Shown piece after piece: positions 44,168-51,317 of a stretch of 64,000 nt of DNA. The position numbers and the translations under genes were made by a program. Positions within the stretch are counted from its first letter, which is position 1. Each line of letters opens with the position of its first letter. This DNA comes from Planctomicrobium piriforme (GTDB lineage Bacteria; Planctomycetota; Planctomycetia; Planctomycetales; Planctomycetaceae): positions 1 to 64,000 of the forward strand of contig NZ_FOQD01000001.1 of the NCBI RefSeq assembly GCF_900113665.1. The letters run 5' to 3'. Under the pieces are notes generated by a model, which saw only the letters and a program-made list of their open reading frames with translations, did not search any database and was not told the origin of the DNA.

Positions 44168-44599
44168 ATGTCAGCCAAGACAAAATTCGGCCTGAAAGCG
44201 AAGGACCGGGATTCGTACCTGGAACTGATTCAGCTCTTCCCGCTGGCCTCGATCAAGTCAGAAGCACATCTGGCCGAAGCCCAACGAGTGATCGACGAGT
44301 TATCGGCTCGTGAAAATCTCGATGATGGTGAAGGCATGTATCTCGATGCTCTCAGCGATCTCATCGAGGTCTATGAGGATCTTCATCACAAAATTGAATC
44401 CGCGTCGGATGCTGATCTGCTGCGTCATTTGATGGATTCAAAGGGGGTGACGCAAGCCGATGTGCATCGAGGCACAGGTCTGCCAAAATCGACGATCTCT
44501 GAAGTCCTGGCCGGGAAGAAGCCGTTCAGCCGGAAGATGATTCGTGAGTTGGCTCAGTTCTTCAATGTGGACGTGAGCATTCTGACAGTCAATCTTTGA
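44168..44599 (+). CDS. Orphan HigA-like antitoxin/transcription regulator
   Basis: The 143-residue product has an N-terminal region (LIQLFPLASIKSEAHLAEAQ, LSDLIEVYEDLHHKI) shared with the HigA antitoxins of the HigB (PF09907-like) toxin type. A C-terminal Xre helix-turn-helix follows: LMDSKGVTQADVHRGTGLPKSTISEVLAGKKPFSRKMI. Its toxin is normally encoded directly upstream, but the space before it is only 55 bases after the RES toxin gene, so the HigB partner is absent. It could be a remnant, an antitoxin that protects against outside HigB, or a regulator taken over by the neighbouring module. Confidence 0.82.
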   Translation: MSAKTKFGLKAKDRDSYLELIQLFPLASIKSEAHLAEAQRVIDELSARENLDDGEGMYLDALSDLIEVYEDLHHKIESASDADLLRHLMDSKGVTQADVHRGTGLPKSTISEVLAGKKPFSRKMIRELAQFFNVDVSILTVNL

Positions 44600-44656
44600 T
44601 CGCTTTCACAGCTTTTTTGTCGATCCAGACGAAACGATGAGGATTGAGCTGTAACC

Positions 44657-45202
44657 ATGTCTCACCCTACTCCCATCCTCACCACTCCCCGGTTACGTCT
44701 TCGCGGCTGGCAGGCGGGGGATCTGCCGGCGTTTGCTGCGATGAATGCCGACCCAGTCGTGCGCGAGTTCTTCCCTGGTCTGATGACTCGGGAAGAGTGC
44801 GAAGCCATGATCGCGAGAGTGACCGACCACTTCGACCGCGACGGCTTCGGGTTCTGGGCAGTGGAACTGTTGGCGACCGGGCAGTTTATCGGCATGGTGG
44901 GGCTGCAGAACGTACCATTCGAATCGCACTTCACTCCCAATGTCGAAATCGGCTGGAGGATTGCCCGAGAATTCTGGGGCAACGGGTACGCAACCGAAGC
45001 TGCACAGGCGTGCCTCGACTTGGGCTTTCAAACGCTCGGGCTTAAAGAGATCGTCGCATTCACCGTGCCGGCGAATCTGCGGTCTCGTGCGGTCATGGAA
45101 CGGCTGGGAATGACACGCAACCCAGAAGACGACTTCGATCATCCGTCGCTGTCGAAAGGACACCCGTTAGAGCGGCATGTGCTTTATCGGATTCGGAAAT
45201 AG
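44657..45202 (+). CDS. GNAT acetyltransferase, RimJ/RimL-like
   Basis: The 181-residue product has the GNAT layout of the RimJ/RimL type: LTTPRLRLRGWQAGDLPAF, VREFFPGLMTREE, FWAVELLATGQFIGMVGLQ, then EIGWRIAREFWGNGYATEAAQA with the acetyl-CoA binding R/Q-x-x-G-x-G/A-like segment, and FTVPANLRSRAVMERLGM. It acetylates a primary amine of an unknown protein or small molecule. It follows the HigA-like gene on the same strand and precedes the convergent rdgB. Confidence 0.88.
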   Translation: MSHPTPILTTPRLRLRGWQAGDLPAFAAMNADPVVREFFPGLMTREECEAMIARVTDHFDRDGFGFWAVELLATGQFIGMVGLQNVPFESHFTPNVEIGWRIAREFWGNGYATEAAQACLDLGFQTLGLKEIVAFTVPANLRSRAVMERLGMTRNPEDDFDHPSLSKGHPLERHVLYRIRK

Positions 45203-45209
45203 ACAAATC

Positions 45210-45330
45210 TCAAGCACCAAAATTCAAACAAATTTCAATGTTCAAATCAGACAGAAACCGTTCTGAAAGCATGAGCATGTCATTGGAGCTTTGAATCCGA
45301 TTCGGATTTCGAATTTCGTGCTTCGAATTT
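45210..45330. repeat. Inverted heptameric quasi-repeat (AATTCAA/AATTCGA type)
   Basis: The left arm (45210-45250) reads AGCACCA, AAATTCA, AACAAAT, TTCAATG, TTCAAAT. The right arm (45281-45330) includes TTCGGAT, TTCGAAT, TTCGTGC, TTCGAAT. It separates the two convergent genes for the acetyltransferase and RdgB and is of the same family as the one at 13122-13240. Confidence 0.8.
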
Positions 45331-45334
45331 CCCC

Positions 45335-45967
45335 TCAAGCTGCACCATCCTGATCTTCCGACAGCGCCTTGAGCAGTTCCGGGATCAGTCGCTCGAACGC
45401 CCGGGCGCGGTGGCTGAGGTGTTGCTTCACAATCGGGCTCAGTTCTCCGAACGTTTTGTGATACTCACGAATCATGAAGTACGGGTCGTAGCCGAAGCCG
45501 TTCTTGCCGTGCGGTTCTCGCGCGATGCGTCCGCGACAGGTGGCCTCGACGTTGAGCCGAATCACTCCAGTCGAATCAGCCACGGCGACATGACAGACGT
45601 ACCCTGCCCCGCGCTGTTCGTCAGGCACGTTCTGCAGTTCGGCGATCAACTTGGCGTTGTTGGCGGCATCGGTCGCCCCTTCTCCGCTGAAGCGAGCGGA
45701 ATAGATGCCAGGGGCTCCCTGGAGGGCATCCACCTGCAGTCCGCTGTCCTCGCCGATCACCCAGTGATGCAGCGTGAGCGCCGTCTGCGCGGCCTTCTTC
45801 TCGGCATTCTCCTGAAACGAATGCCCATCCTCGACGACTTCGTGAGCATGCGGAAAGTCGGCAACGGAGAGCAGCGGAATGCCATACGGCTCGAGCAACG
45901 CCCGAATCTCGGCACTCTTCTTCCGATTGCGACTGGCCAGGACAACGGTGGGGTATGCGGTGTTCAT
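45335..45967 (-). CDS. rdgB: RdgB/HAM1 non-canonical purine NTP pyrophosphatase
   Basis: The 210-residue product hydrolyses ITP, dITP and XTP to monophosphates and keeps damaged purines out of nucleic acids. Motifs are VVLASRNRKKSAEIRALL near the start, FQENAEKKA near 55, GEDSGLQVDALQGAPGIYSARF (near 70-92), HGKNGFGYDPYF and FGELSPIVKQHLSHRARAF. Length is normal. ATG 45967 is used; the 35 residues available above it do not fit the family. Confidence 0.94.
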   Translation of the reverse strand: MNTAYPTVVLASRNRKKSAEIRALLEPYGIPLLSVADFPHAHEVVEDGHSFQENAEKKAAQTALTLHHWVIGEDSGLQVDALQGAPGIYSARFSGEGATDAANNAKLIAELQNVPDEQRGAGYVCHVAVADSTGVIRLNVEATCRGRIAREPHGKNGFGYDPYFMIREYHKTFGELSPIVKQHLSHRARAFERLIPELLKALSEDQDGAA

Positions 45968-46103
45968 GCCCGTATGCTGACAAATCTGCGGTTGAGAGGC
46001 CACGGAACCGATCAATCTCACCGAGTGATTTCCCTCCAACAAAATTCTTGCTCCCTGCGTATTCTCCAGCAATGCTTCCTGACAAACTCAAACGAGACAC
46101 CTC

Positions 46104-47276
46104 ATGCAACGCTGGATCAGTATTGCCGTCTGCCTGTTTGTTGCTCTGTTGTTGTTCGCAGTGATCGCGCCGGCAACCAGACAGGCGCGGGAGTCTGCTG
46201 GGCGCAGCCAAGTCAAAAACAATCTCAAGCAACTGGGCCTCGCACTCCACAACTACCACGATGTCTTTGACTGTTTCCCGCCGGGTGCGACGGTTGACGA
46301 CTCAGGCCGAGCCCATCATGGCTGGTTCACTTTCCTGCTGCCTTACCAGGCATCCTCTCCACTCTACAGTTGGATCGACTTCGACTATCCATGGGAGCAT
46401 CCCGTGAACAGAGATCTCTTTTGTCGCCCGTATTTCTATGGAGAACTCAATCCCGGCACGAGCTGGAATGGGACCAAAGAGGGTTTCGCGGTGAATCACT
46501 ACGCCGCCAATCCACGGCTCCTGCATCGGAACTCGTCAGTTTCGATATCAGACATCACTTCAGGGACCTCGCATAGCTGGGCAATCGGCGAAGCAGGAGG
46601 AAACTTTGTCCCGTGGGCATACCCATTTAACTGGCGTGAATTCGACGGCACCGTCGGCGAGAACTCGGACGGATTTGGCTTGGCAAAACGAAACGGGACA
46701 CACATGCTGATTGCAGATGGTCGTGTGAAGTTTTTCAGCGAAAACATTTCCCCCCATGTCGCCAAAGAACTTTCACGTTGCGGCACCCCGATTGATCCCG
46801 CTCTTACTGCCAAACCTGACCGACCATTTGAATTGATCCAAAGAAGCAATTGGGGGCGTTTGCTGAAACTTGACCACAATTCGGAGTCGAACTTCTCACC
46901 GATGGTTCTGGAGATCACCACCAATCCAGACGGAATGGATGTGGCGGCTCGATTCTGCTGGTTTGATAAACATACGACCAGACGTGCCTTGAAGCTGACT
47001 GACATCGAAACCTTGGTAACCAAATGCCCTAACGTGCGGGCGGTAATTGGCCCAATCGAACTCGATGAAGCGAACTCTCGCCTGCTCTCGCAATTGCGGC
47101 ATCTCGAAGTGCTCCGAGTGATCGGGGTGGAAGACTCGGAGCCTGTCTTGCTCAATATCAAGTCCTTCCCTCACCTGCGAATGCTCGTCGTCGGGAAAAG
47201 TGAAACTGAGAAGCTCGATGCACTGCGTGCCCAACTTCCGGGGATTGAAATTCTCACTAGCCGAGAGTGGTTTTGA
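46104..47276 (+). CDS. DUF1559-like membrane-anchored protein lacking the prepilin leader
   Basis: The 390-residue product has a plain hydrophobic N-terminal segment (VCLFVALLLFAVIAPATR), followed by RQARESAGRSQVKNNLKQLG LALHNYHD, the hallmark that follows the prepilin helix of DUF1559 proteins, and CFPPGATVDDSGRAHHGWF. The classical GFTLVELLVVIAIIAIL leader is replaced. The mid-part has ISDITSGTSHSWAIGE and HMLIADGRVKFFSENI of the family. Residues about 260-390 are an added domain with LRR-like pattern (TNPDGMDVAARF, LSQLRHLEVLRV). It lies directly upstream of the retron on the same strand, with 57 bases between its stop and the retron repeat. Confidence 0.75.
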   Translation: MQRWISIAVCLFVALLLFAVIAPATRQARESAGRSQVKNNLKQLGLALHNYHDVFDCFPPGATVDDSGRAHHGWFTFLLPYQASSPLYSWIDFDYPWEHPVNRDLFCRPYFYGELNPGTSWNGTKEGFAVNHYAANPRLLHRNSSVSISDITSGTSHSWAIGEAGGNFVPWAYPFNWREFDGTVGENSDGFGLAKRNGTHMLIADGRVKFFSENISPHVAKELSRCGTPIDPALTAKPDRPFELIQRSNWGRLLKLDHNSESNFSPMVLEITTNPDGMDVAARFCWFDKHTTRRALKLTDIETLVTKCPNVRAVIGPIELDEANSRLLSQLRHLEVLRVIGVEDSEPVLLNIKSFPHLRMLVVGKSETEKLDALRAQLPGIEILTSREWF

Positions 47277-47333
47277 TCTCGCGCAGTCCGCTCCGTGTTT
47301 GACGCCGCTCCTCGCCCGGCATACCTTGAACTG

Positions 47334-47483
47334 GCCGCGTCTTCAGCGGGTGATTGTTTTCGAACGATCATCATCTCGGGGACACTCCGAGGACTGTGAC
47401 GCAACCCCGCATCGATTGCAGGAGCGGCCTTCCGCGTTTGCGGAAATTTGCTCCCGCCAGACGAGGACTGGTGAAGACGCGGC
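47334..47483 (+). ncRNA. Retron msr-msd non-coding RNA
   Basis: The 150-nt region is bounded by a perfect 12-bp inverted repeat: a1 GCCGCGTCTTCA (47334-47345) and a2 TGAAGACGCGGC (47472-47483). The a1 repeat runs into AGC, where G47346 is at the place of the priming guanosine in known retrons (compare TTAGCG in Ec86). An msr stem of 8 bp (one G-U) closes a UUCG tetraloop at 47351-47370. A second stem CTCGG/CCGAG lies at 47375-47391. The msd candidate is a hairpin at 47421-47454: outer GGAGC/GCTCC, a 4x4 internal loop, inner TTCCGC/GCGGAA, GTTT loop. A small CCAG/CTGG stem (47457-47471) precedes a2. The RT gene starts 27 bases later. Base pairing was drawn by eye; msr/msd borders are approximate. 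Confidence 0.85.
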
Positions 47484-47510
47484 ATTTTCTTTTGGCCGGG
47501 CTCCTTCTGA

Positions 47511-48851
47511 ATGAACCTGTTTCTGGATGCCCTGGCCACTGTCGTGCTTTCTGGTCCGTTTGATCAGAAAGCGATCTGTGCCCGCATTCGAAAATCGCTG
47601 GTCGTCCGATCCGATGCTCCGCTCGAAGTGAAACTCACCACACGCTGGGTGACTCCACTGGTGAAGGCGTTTTTGTCCGCGGTTCCTGCCCGTCCGCGAC
47701 ATCGACAGGTGGTCTCGTTTCTGAGCACCCAACAGCTTTCCGCCCAAGCCGAATACTTTTCGATCGAGACGAGTCGTTGTTCTCCTCCGTTATTCTTGCC
47801 CCTCAAGCCGCAGTTTGCCGAATGGGGGCTGCCGCAGTGGCGAACAACCGGGCAACTGGCAGACTTTCTGGGCATCTCTCCAGTGAGGCTGGACTGGCTG
47901 TGTGGCCGCTATCCTGTTCGCGACTCTCAGGAGATCCGGCAGCGCTATCAGATCCGCTGGCAACGCTCGCGGACTGGCAAGCTGCGGATGATCGAAATTC
48001 CATGCCCGCAACTGATGAGAATTCAGCGGCAGCTGCTGCATGACGTCCTCGATCGCATTCCGGTTCACGCTGCTGCCCATGGATTTCGTGCAAAGCATTC
48101 CACGCTCACTTGCGTCTCGCCCCATGTTGCTCAAGCGGTCGTCTGGAAGCTCGATCTCGCGAGCTTCTTTCTGTCGATTCCCCGTTGTCGCGTCACGGGC
48201 CTTTTTCGCATGCTCGGCTATCCGGAAGCCGTGGCGGAAGATCTGGGCTGGCTGACGACGAATGCCGTGCCATCCAAAGTCTTGCAGCGCATGAAGGCAA
48301 AAATCGGCACAGACCAGTTTCAGGAACTGGAACGATTCGCCGCCGCAGGGCACCTGCCGCAAGGGGCTCCGAGCTCCCCTGCCCTTGCGAACCTGATTGC
48401 CTATCGTCTCGATTGCCGATTGAACGGACTCGCGACGGCCTACGGCGCGCACTACAGCCGTTATGCCGATGATCTGCTGTTCTCAGGCGATTATCGCTTC
48501 AAGCGGTACTTGGCCGGGTTTCGAATTCAGGTGCTGGCCATCATTCTCGACGAAGGCTTTCTGATCCGGCGACGCAAATCGAAAGTGATGGTCCACAGCC
48601 GCCGTCAGCAGGCGTTGGGAATCGTCATCAACCAGCATCCGAATCTGCCCCGGCAGGAATACAAGCTGCTCCACGCCATCCTGCACAACTGCGTCGTTCA
48701 AGGTCCACACTCGCAGAATCGTGACGGACACCTCGACTATCACGCCCATCTCGCCGGCCGCATCGCGAATCTTCGCAGACTGAATCCGGCACGAGCCGCG
48801 AAGCTGCAGACAATGTTCGAGCAGATCAATTGGCAGAGATTTGATTCATAA
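47511..48851 (+). CDS. Retron-type reverse transcriptase
   Basis: The 446-residue RT would copy the msd part of the upstream RNA into msDNA. A helical start GQLADFLGISPVRLDWLCGR (near 113) opens the RT region. AAHGFRAKHS (near 191), VWKLDLASFFLSI (RT3, near 212), LPQGAPSSPALANLIAYRL (RT4, near 283), YSRYADDLLFSGD (RT5, catalytic YADD near 318) and KSKVMVHSRRQQALGIVIN (RT7) follow. Retron-specific NAxxH (region X) reads CVSPH and VTG (region Y) reads ALG, so both are altered while His and Gly remain. Residues 1-110 have no obvious match and may be an extra domain. No group II intron maturase X or HNH domain is present. Myxobacterial Mx162-like RTs seem the closest type by layout; that is an inference. 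Confidence 0.92.
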   Translation: MNLFLDALATVVLSGPFDQKAICARIRKSLVVRSDAPLEVKLTTRWVTPLVKAFLSAVPARPRHRQVVSFLSTQQLSAQAEYFSIETSRCSPPLFLPLKPQFAEWGLPQWRTTGQLADFLGISPVRLDWLCGRYPVRDSQEIRQRYQIRWQRSRTGKLRMIEIPCPQLMRIQRQLLHDVLDRIPVHAAAHGFRAKHSTLTCVSPHVAQAVVWKLDLASFFLSIPRCRVTGLFRMLGYPEAVAEDLGWLTTNAVPSKVLQRMKAKIGTDQFQELERFAAAGHLPQGAPSSPALANLIAYRLDCRLNGLATAYGAHYSRYADDLLFSGDYRFKRYLAGFRIQVLAIILDEGFLIRRRKSKVMVHSRRQQALGIVINQHPNLPRQEYKLLHAILHNCVVQGPHSQNRDGHLDYHAHLAGRIANLRRLNPARAAKLQTMFEQINWQRFDS

Positions 48852-48860
48852 CTCGTTTGC

Positions 48861-49436
48861 TCAAATTATTTCTTCAAACAGCACCAGCTTTGCCGGCAGC
48901 ACCTTCCAGCAGGTCGGCGGCGGCACCGGCAGTGAGTTAAAGGGCACTCCCTTTTTCTGAATCAGCACCGGCTCTCCGGTCAGTTCGACCGACCGCACCT
49001 GTTGCGAATGTGGCCATACTTCCAGCAGGACTGTTGATGAGAACCAGACGTCGATTCGCTCCATCGACTCCCGCAGCGAATACTGAAACTCCTCCAGTGC
49101 ATCCTGCAGAAACGGGCCGCCGAGGTAGACGGTTTCATTTCCGGTTTTCATGACAAAGCCTGGTCCGCCGTCGTCGCGTTCTTCCACCGGCAGTACCTGA
49201 TGGATGCCGGTGATGCGGACCTGTTGATACTCGCCGGCCTCAGCGTCGCGGAGCAGCAGTTCCGCCGACTCTCCCTGCTTCCGGTCGCGGCGGTCCTTCA
49301 GAATCATCAGCCCCAGGGTCATCGCCGAGATCGTCCCGCCGACAATCACAATTGGCCCCCACAACGGGTGGAACTGCGAAAAACAACTGTCCCAAATCCC
49401 CCGCCCCAGCACCGCCAGCGAAAACAACACCCACAC
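48861..49436 (-). CDS. Hypothetical membrane protein
   Basis: At least 191 residues with two membrane segments near the start (LFSLAVLGRGIWDS and GPIVIVGGTISAMTLGLMI) and a soluble remainder (KDRRDRKQGESAELLLRD, a beta-rich MKTGNETVYLGGPF, FSSTVLLEVWPHSQQV) ending with a hydrophobic turn. No family is recognised. The same frame stays open and reads sensibly above 49436, through KRRAQALQREFDGRIFYRR to about 49555, where it overlaps the end of the neighbouring gene. The true start is probably there and non-standard, or the start is the GTG used here. It converges with the retron RT gene nine bases away. Confidence 0.6.
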   Translation of the reverse strand: MWVLFSLAVLGRGIWDSCFSQFHPLWGPIVIVGGTISAMTLGLMILKDRRDRKQGESAELLLRDAEAGEYQQVRITGIHQVLPVEERDDGGPGFVMKTGNETVYLGGPFLQDALEEFQYSLRESMERIDVWFSSTVLLEVWPHSQQVRSVELTGEPVLIQKKGVPFNSLPVPPPTCWKVLPAKLVLFEEII

Positions 49437-49540
49437 CCGACGATAAAAAATCCGCCCGTCAAACTCCCGCTGCAGAGCCTGTGCCCGTCGCTTCAGTTCG
49501 AGCTTTTCAGTCGGGCGGCAGGGATGGGAGGAGATTTCGA

Positions 49541-50518
49541 TCAGAAGCTTTTTTCCTTCAAGGCCCCACCATCTCCAAGCATACTTTCAGTCTTTTGATC
49601 GATGATTTTGCCCATCCGAATGGGTGGCAGGGAGATTAAGTCTGTGTCGATCGGTTGATTGACCTTCAATGTCTCTGGAATCAAACGCTCTGTTTCGCCG
49701 GCCCCAATCGCGGCCAGAGTTGGAATAATGATGATACTTCCCTGAGTCTGAACTACTTCAAACTCCAACACGTCAAACGAGACTGTGCGGTCCTGTTGCT
49801 TGTCAGGCCCTGCGATCAGAACCGGGATGCAGGCGGGATCGCGAATGAACCAGACCTCCAGTGGAACCTTTTGGTCGACATTCAATTCGACGACGAATGC
49901 TCTCCGCCCAAAGTGTTCAACTTCTCTCGCAACCCGTGCGGGCGGCAATTGTGTATTCCAATGCTCCCAGATTCCAAATGAATACCAATGTGCGGGATAA
50001 ATCGATGCCGCACGGATTCCCTGTCGCGGGTCAAGCTCCCCCTTTTCAACTCGATCGGCGATAGATCGAAGACGAGTCGCAAGCGAGGCCTTCGATGGTT
50101 CCGTGTTCAGCCAGCGATAAGGACCGCGCCATAGATCATGGTTGTATCGCCACTGTTCTTCTGGCCGGAAGTCCAGAGACACGCTGCCGCCTGGCTGAAC
50201 GCAGCAGCAACCATGCTGATTGAAAAAGAGGATCTCATCGAAACGATTGTCACGAACCGCAGCACCGTTCGACATCAAATCCATGCGGAATTGGTGATCC
50301 CCAAAATAAAGCCGAGACCTTTGCAGCGCACGGGCCTCGCCTTTCGAGGACTTGAATTCCGTTACGGATTCAAATTCGAGACTGTCAATTCTTTTGACAT
50401 GTTCAAACGCTTCACGAAACAACGTCTCAGCACTCGGCAGCGGTTCATCCGCGACCCCCTGTCCAGTCATTAGGCCGACAGCAACAAGGCCGAAGAAAAT
50501 CCCTCGGACAGAAACCAT
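49541..50518 (-). CDS. Secreted hypothetical protein, LolA-like pattern
   Basis: About 325 residues with signal peptide MVSVRGIFFGLVAVGLMTG ending near VADEP. The mature part begins with helix and beta strands (FREAFEHVKRIDSLEFESVT, RSRLYFGDHQFRMDLMSNGA) that recall lipoprotein carrier-like proteins of planctomycetes, but no domain is certain. A loop FNQHGCCCVQPGGSV has three consecutive Cys. The later part has VELNVDQKVPLEVWFIRDP and a hydrophobic GSIIIIPTLAAIGAG. ATG 50518 has AGGAG six bases upstream. An upstream run to 50731 is not supported. It ends 104 bases before the membrane protein gene on the same strand. Confidence 0.7.
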   Translation of the reverse strand: MVSVRGIFFGLVAVGLMTGQGVADEPLPSAETLFREAFEHVKRIDSLEFESVTEFKSSKGEARALQRSRLYFGDHQFRMDLMSNGAAVRDNRFDEILFFNQHGCCCVQPGGSVSLDFRPEEQWRYNHDLWRGPYRWLNTEPSKASLATRLRSIADRVEKGELDPRQGIRAASIYPAHWYSFGIWEHWNTQLPPARVAREVEHFGRRAFVVELNVDQKVPLEVWFIRDPACIPVLIAGPDKQQDRTVSFDVLEFEVVQTQGSIIIIPTLAAIGAGETERLIPETLKVNQPIDTDLISLPPIRMGKIIDQKTESMLGDGGALKEKSF

Positions 50519-50591
50519 GAAATACTCCTGAGTCATGCGAGGACCACGGAGAAAATTTGTTTCTGCACAAGTTCGCTCACGGATATCAAAT

Positions 50592-51155
50592 TTAGATACC
50601 CGCGAACAACTGTGAGCTGGAAATCGAAAATCCCGGCAAAAGGGTTTCAGTGGCGAGCAAGTCGTTACCACGAACAATTCGCGGAGCCATGTCAGCCCGA
50701 TAGACGTGAACCGCCTGTTCGTCAGGATCAACCAGCCAAACTTCGACGACGCCCGCGGCTAGGTACTCGGCGGTTTTATCGAGGACCAGCGGCCATTGAT
50801 CGTGCGGAGAAAGTACTTCGACGCACAAATCGGGAGGGACGGTCAGCCAGCCAACAGGCACCTTTTGATCAGGCAGCTTCTCTTTGCGGATGACCAGCAC
50901 ATCGGGGCCACGCACGGTGTCCGGATGACGTGAGGTAATGACGCCAGAATCGTTTCCGATCGCTTCATAGCGACCGGATTGTGTGGACCAGGTTTCCAGT
51001 GCGGAACCAATTCTCAGACAGAGCTTTCCATGCCTGGCTCCTGGTCGGGTCATTTCAACAATCTCCCCACGGACCAGTTCGACCGGCTCGTCAAACTCCA
51101 GATTCTGGAATTCATCGACCGTAATCAGCTTAGTAGGAGTAAATGCAGTCGCCAT
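50592..51155 (-). CDS. Uma2-family (DUF820) restriction-endonuclease-fold protein
   Basis: The 187-residue product resembles Uma2/DUF820: LITVDEFQNLEFDEPVELVRGEIVEM, SGVITSRHPDTVRGPDVLVIRKE, PDLCVEVLSPHD and EYLAAGVVEVWLVDPDEQAVHVYR contain the PD-(D/E)xK-like Asp, Glu and Lys positions. Family members are abundant in cyanobacteria and planctomycetes; their role is unsettled (DNA cleavage or mobile self-maintenance has been proposed). ATG 51155 is used and gives MATAFTPTKLI. Located next to the heptameric repeat cluster at 51251-51316. Confidence 0.88.
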   Translation of the reverse strand: MATAFTPTKLITVDEFQNLEFDEPVELVRGEIVEMTRPGARHGKLCLRIGSALETWSTQSGRYEAIGNDSGVITSRHPDTVRGPDVLVIRKEKLPDQKVPVGWLTVPPDLCVEVLSPHDQWPLVLDKTAEYLAAGVVEVWLVDPDEQAVHVYRADMAPRIVRGNDLLATETLLPGFSISSSQLFAGI

Positions 51156-51250
51156 GCGGAGTCCGCCCTTGTGTCGAGATGGACGCATTCATCGTACAAC
51201 GGACGCAATGTCAGTAATAGAGAATTCCAGCTAACAGTGACACTTACGTC

Positions 51251-51316
51251 TCTGCTCACTCAACACTCAACATCCTGTCTGGCTCTCGACCCTCGTCACT
51301 CGACCCTCGACTCTTC
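51251..51316. repeat. Heptameric quasi-repeats (CTCGACC type)
   Basis: Units CTCACTC, AACACTC, AACATCC, then CTCTCGA, CCCTCGT, CACTCGA, CCCTCGA follow with a period of 7 nt in the short gap between the Uma2-family and cysS genes. No complementary arm is seen. Confidence 0.8.
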
Positions 51317-51317
51317 C

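Noticed and set aside
44125..44313. Small frame between the RES toxin and HigA-like genes as a HigB toxin
   Set aside because: It overlaps the HigA-like gene in another frame and has none of the HigB residues.
47511..48851. Group II intron maturase or diversity-generating RT
   Set aside because: There is no maturase X or HNH domain and no intron-like RNA ends. RT4 reads QGAPSSP and not the SQ form of DGR enzymes, and no variable/template repeat was seen.
48861..49436. Membrane protein as the retron effector
   Set aside because: It is on the opposite strand, convergent with the RT, and has no recognised toxin domain. Kept only as an open possibility.
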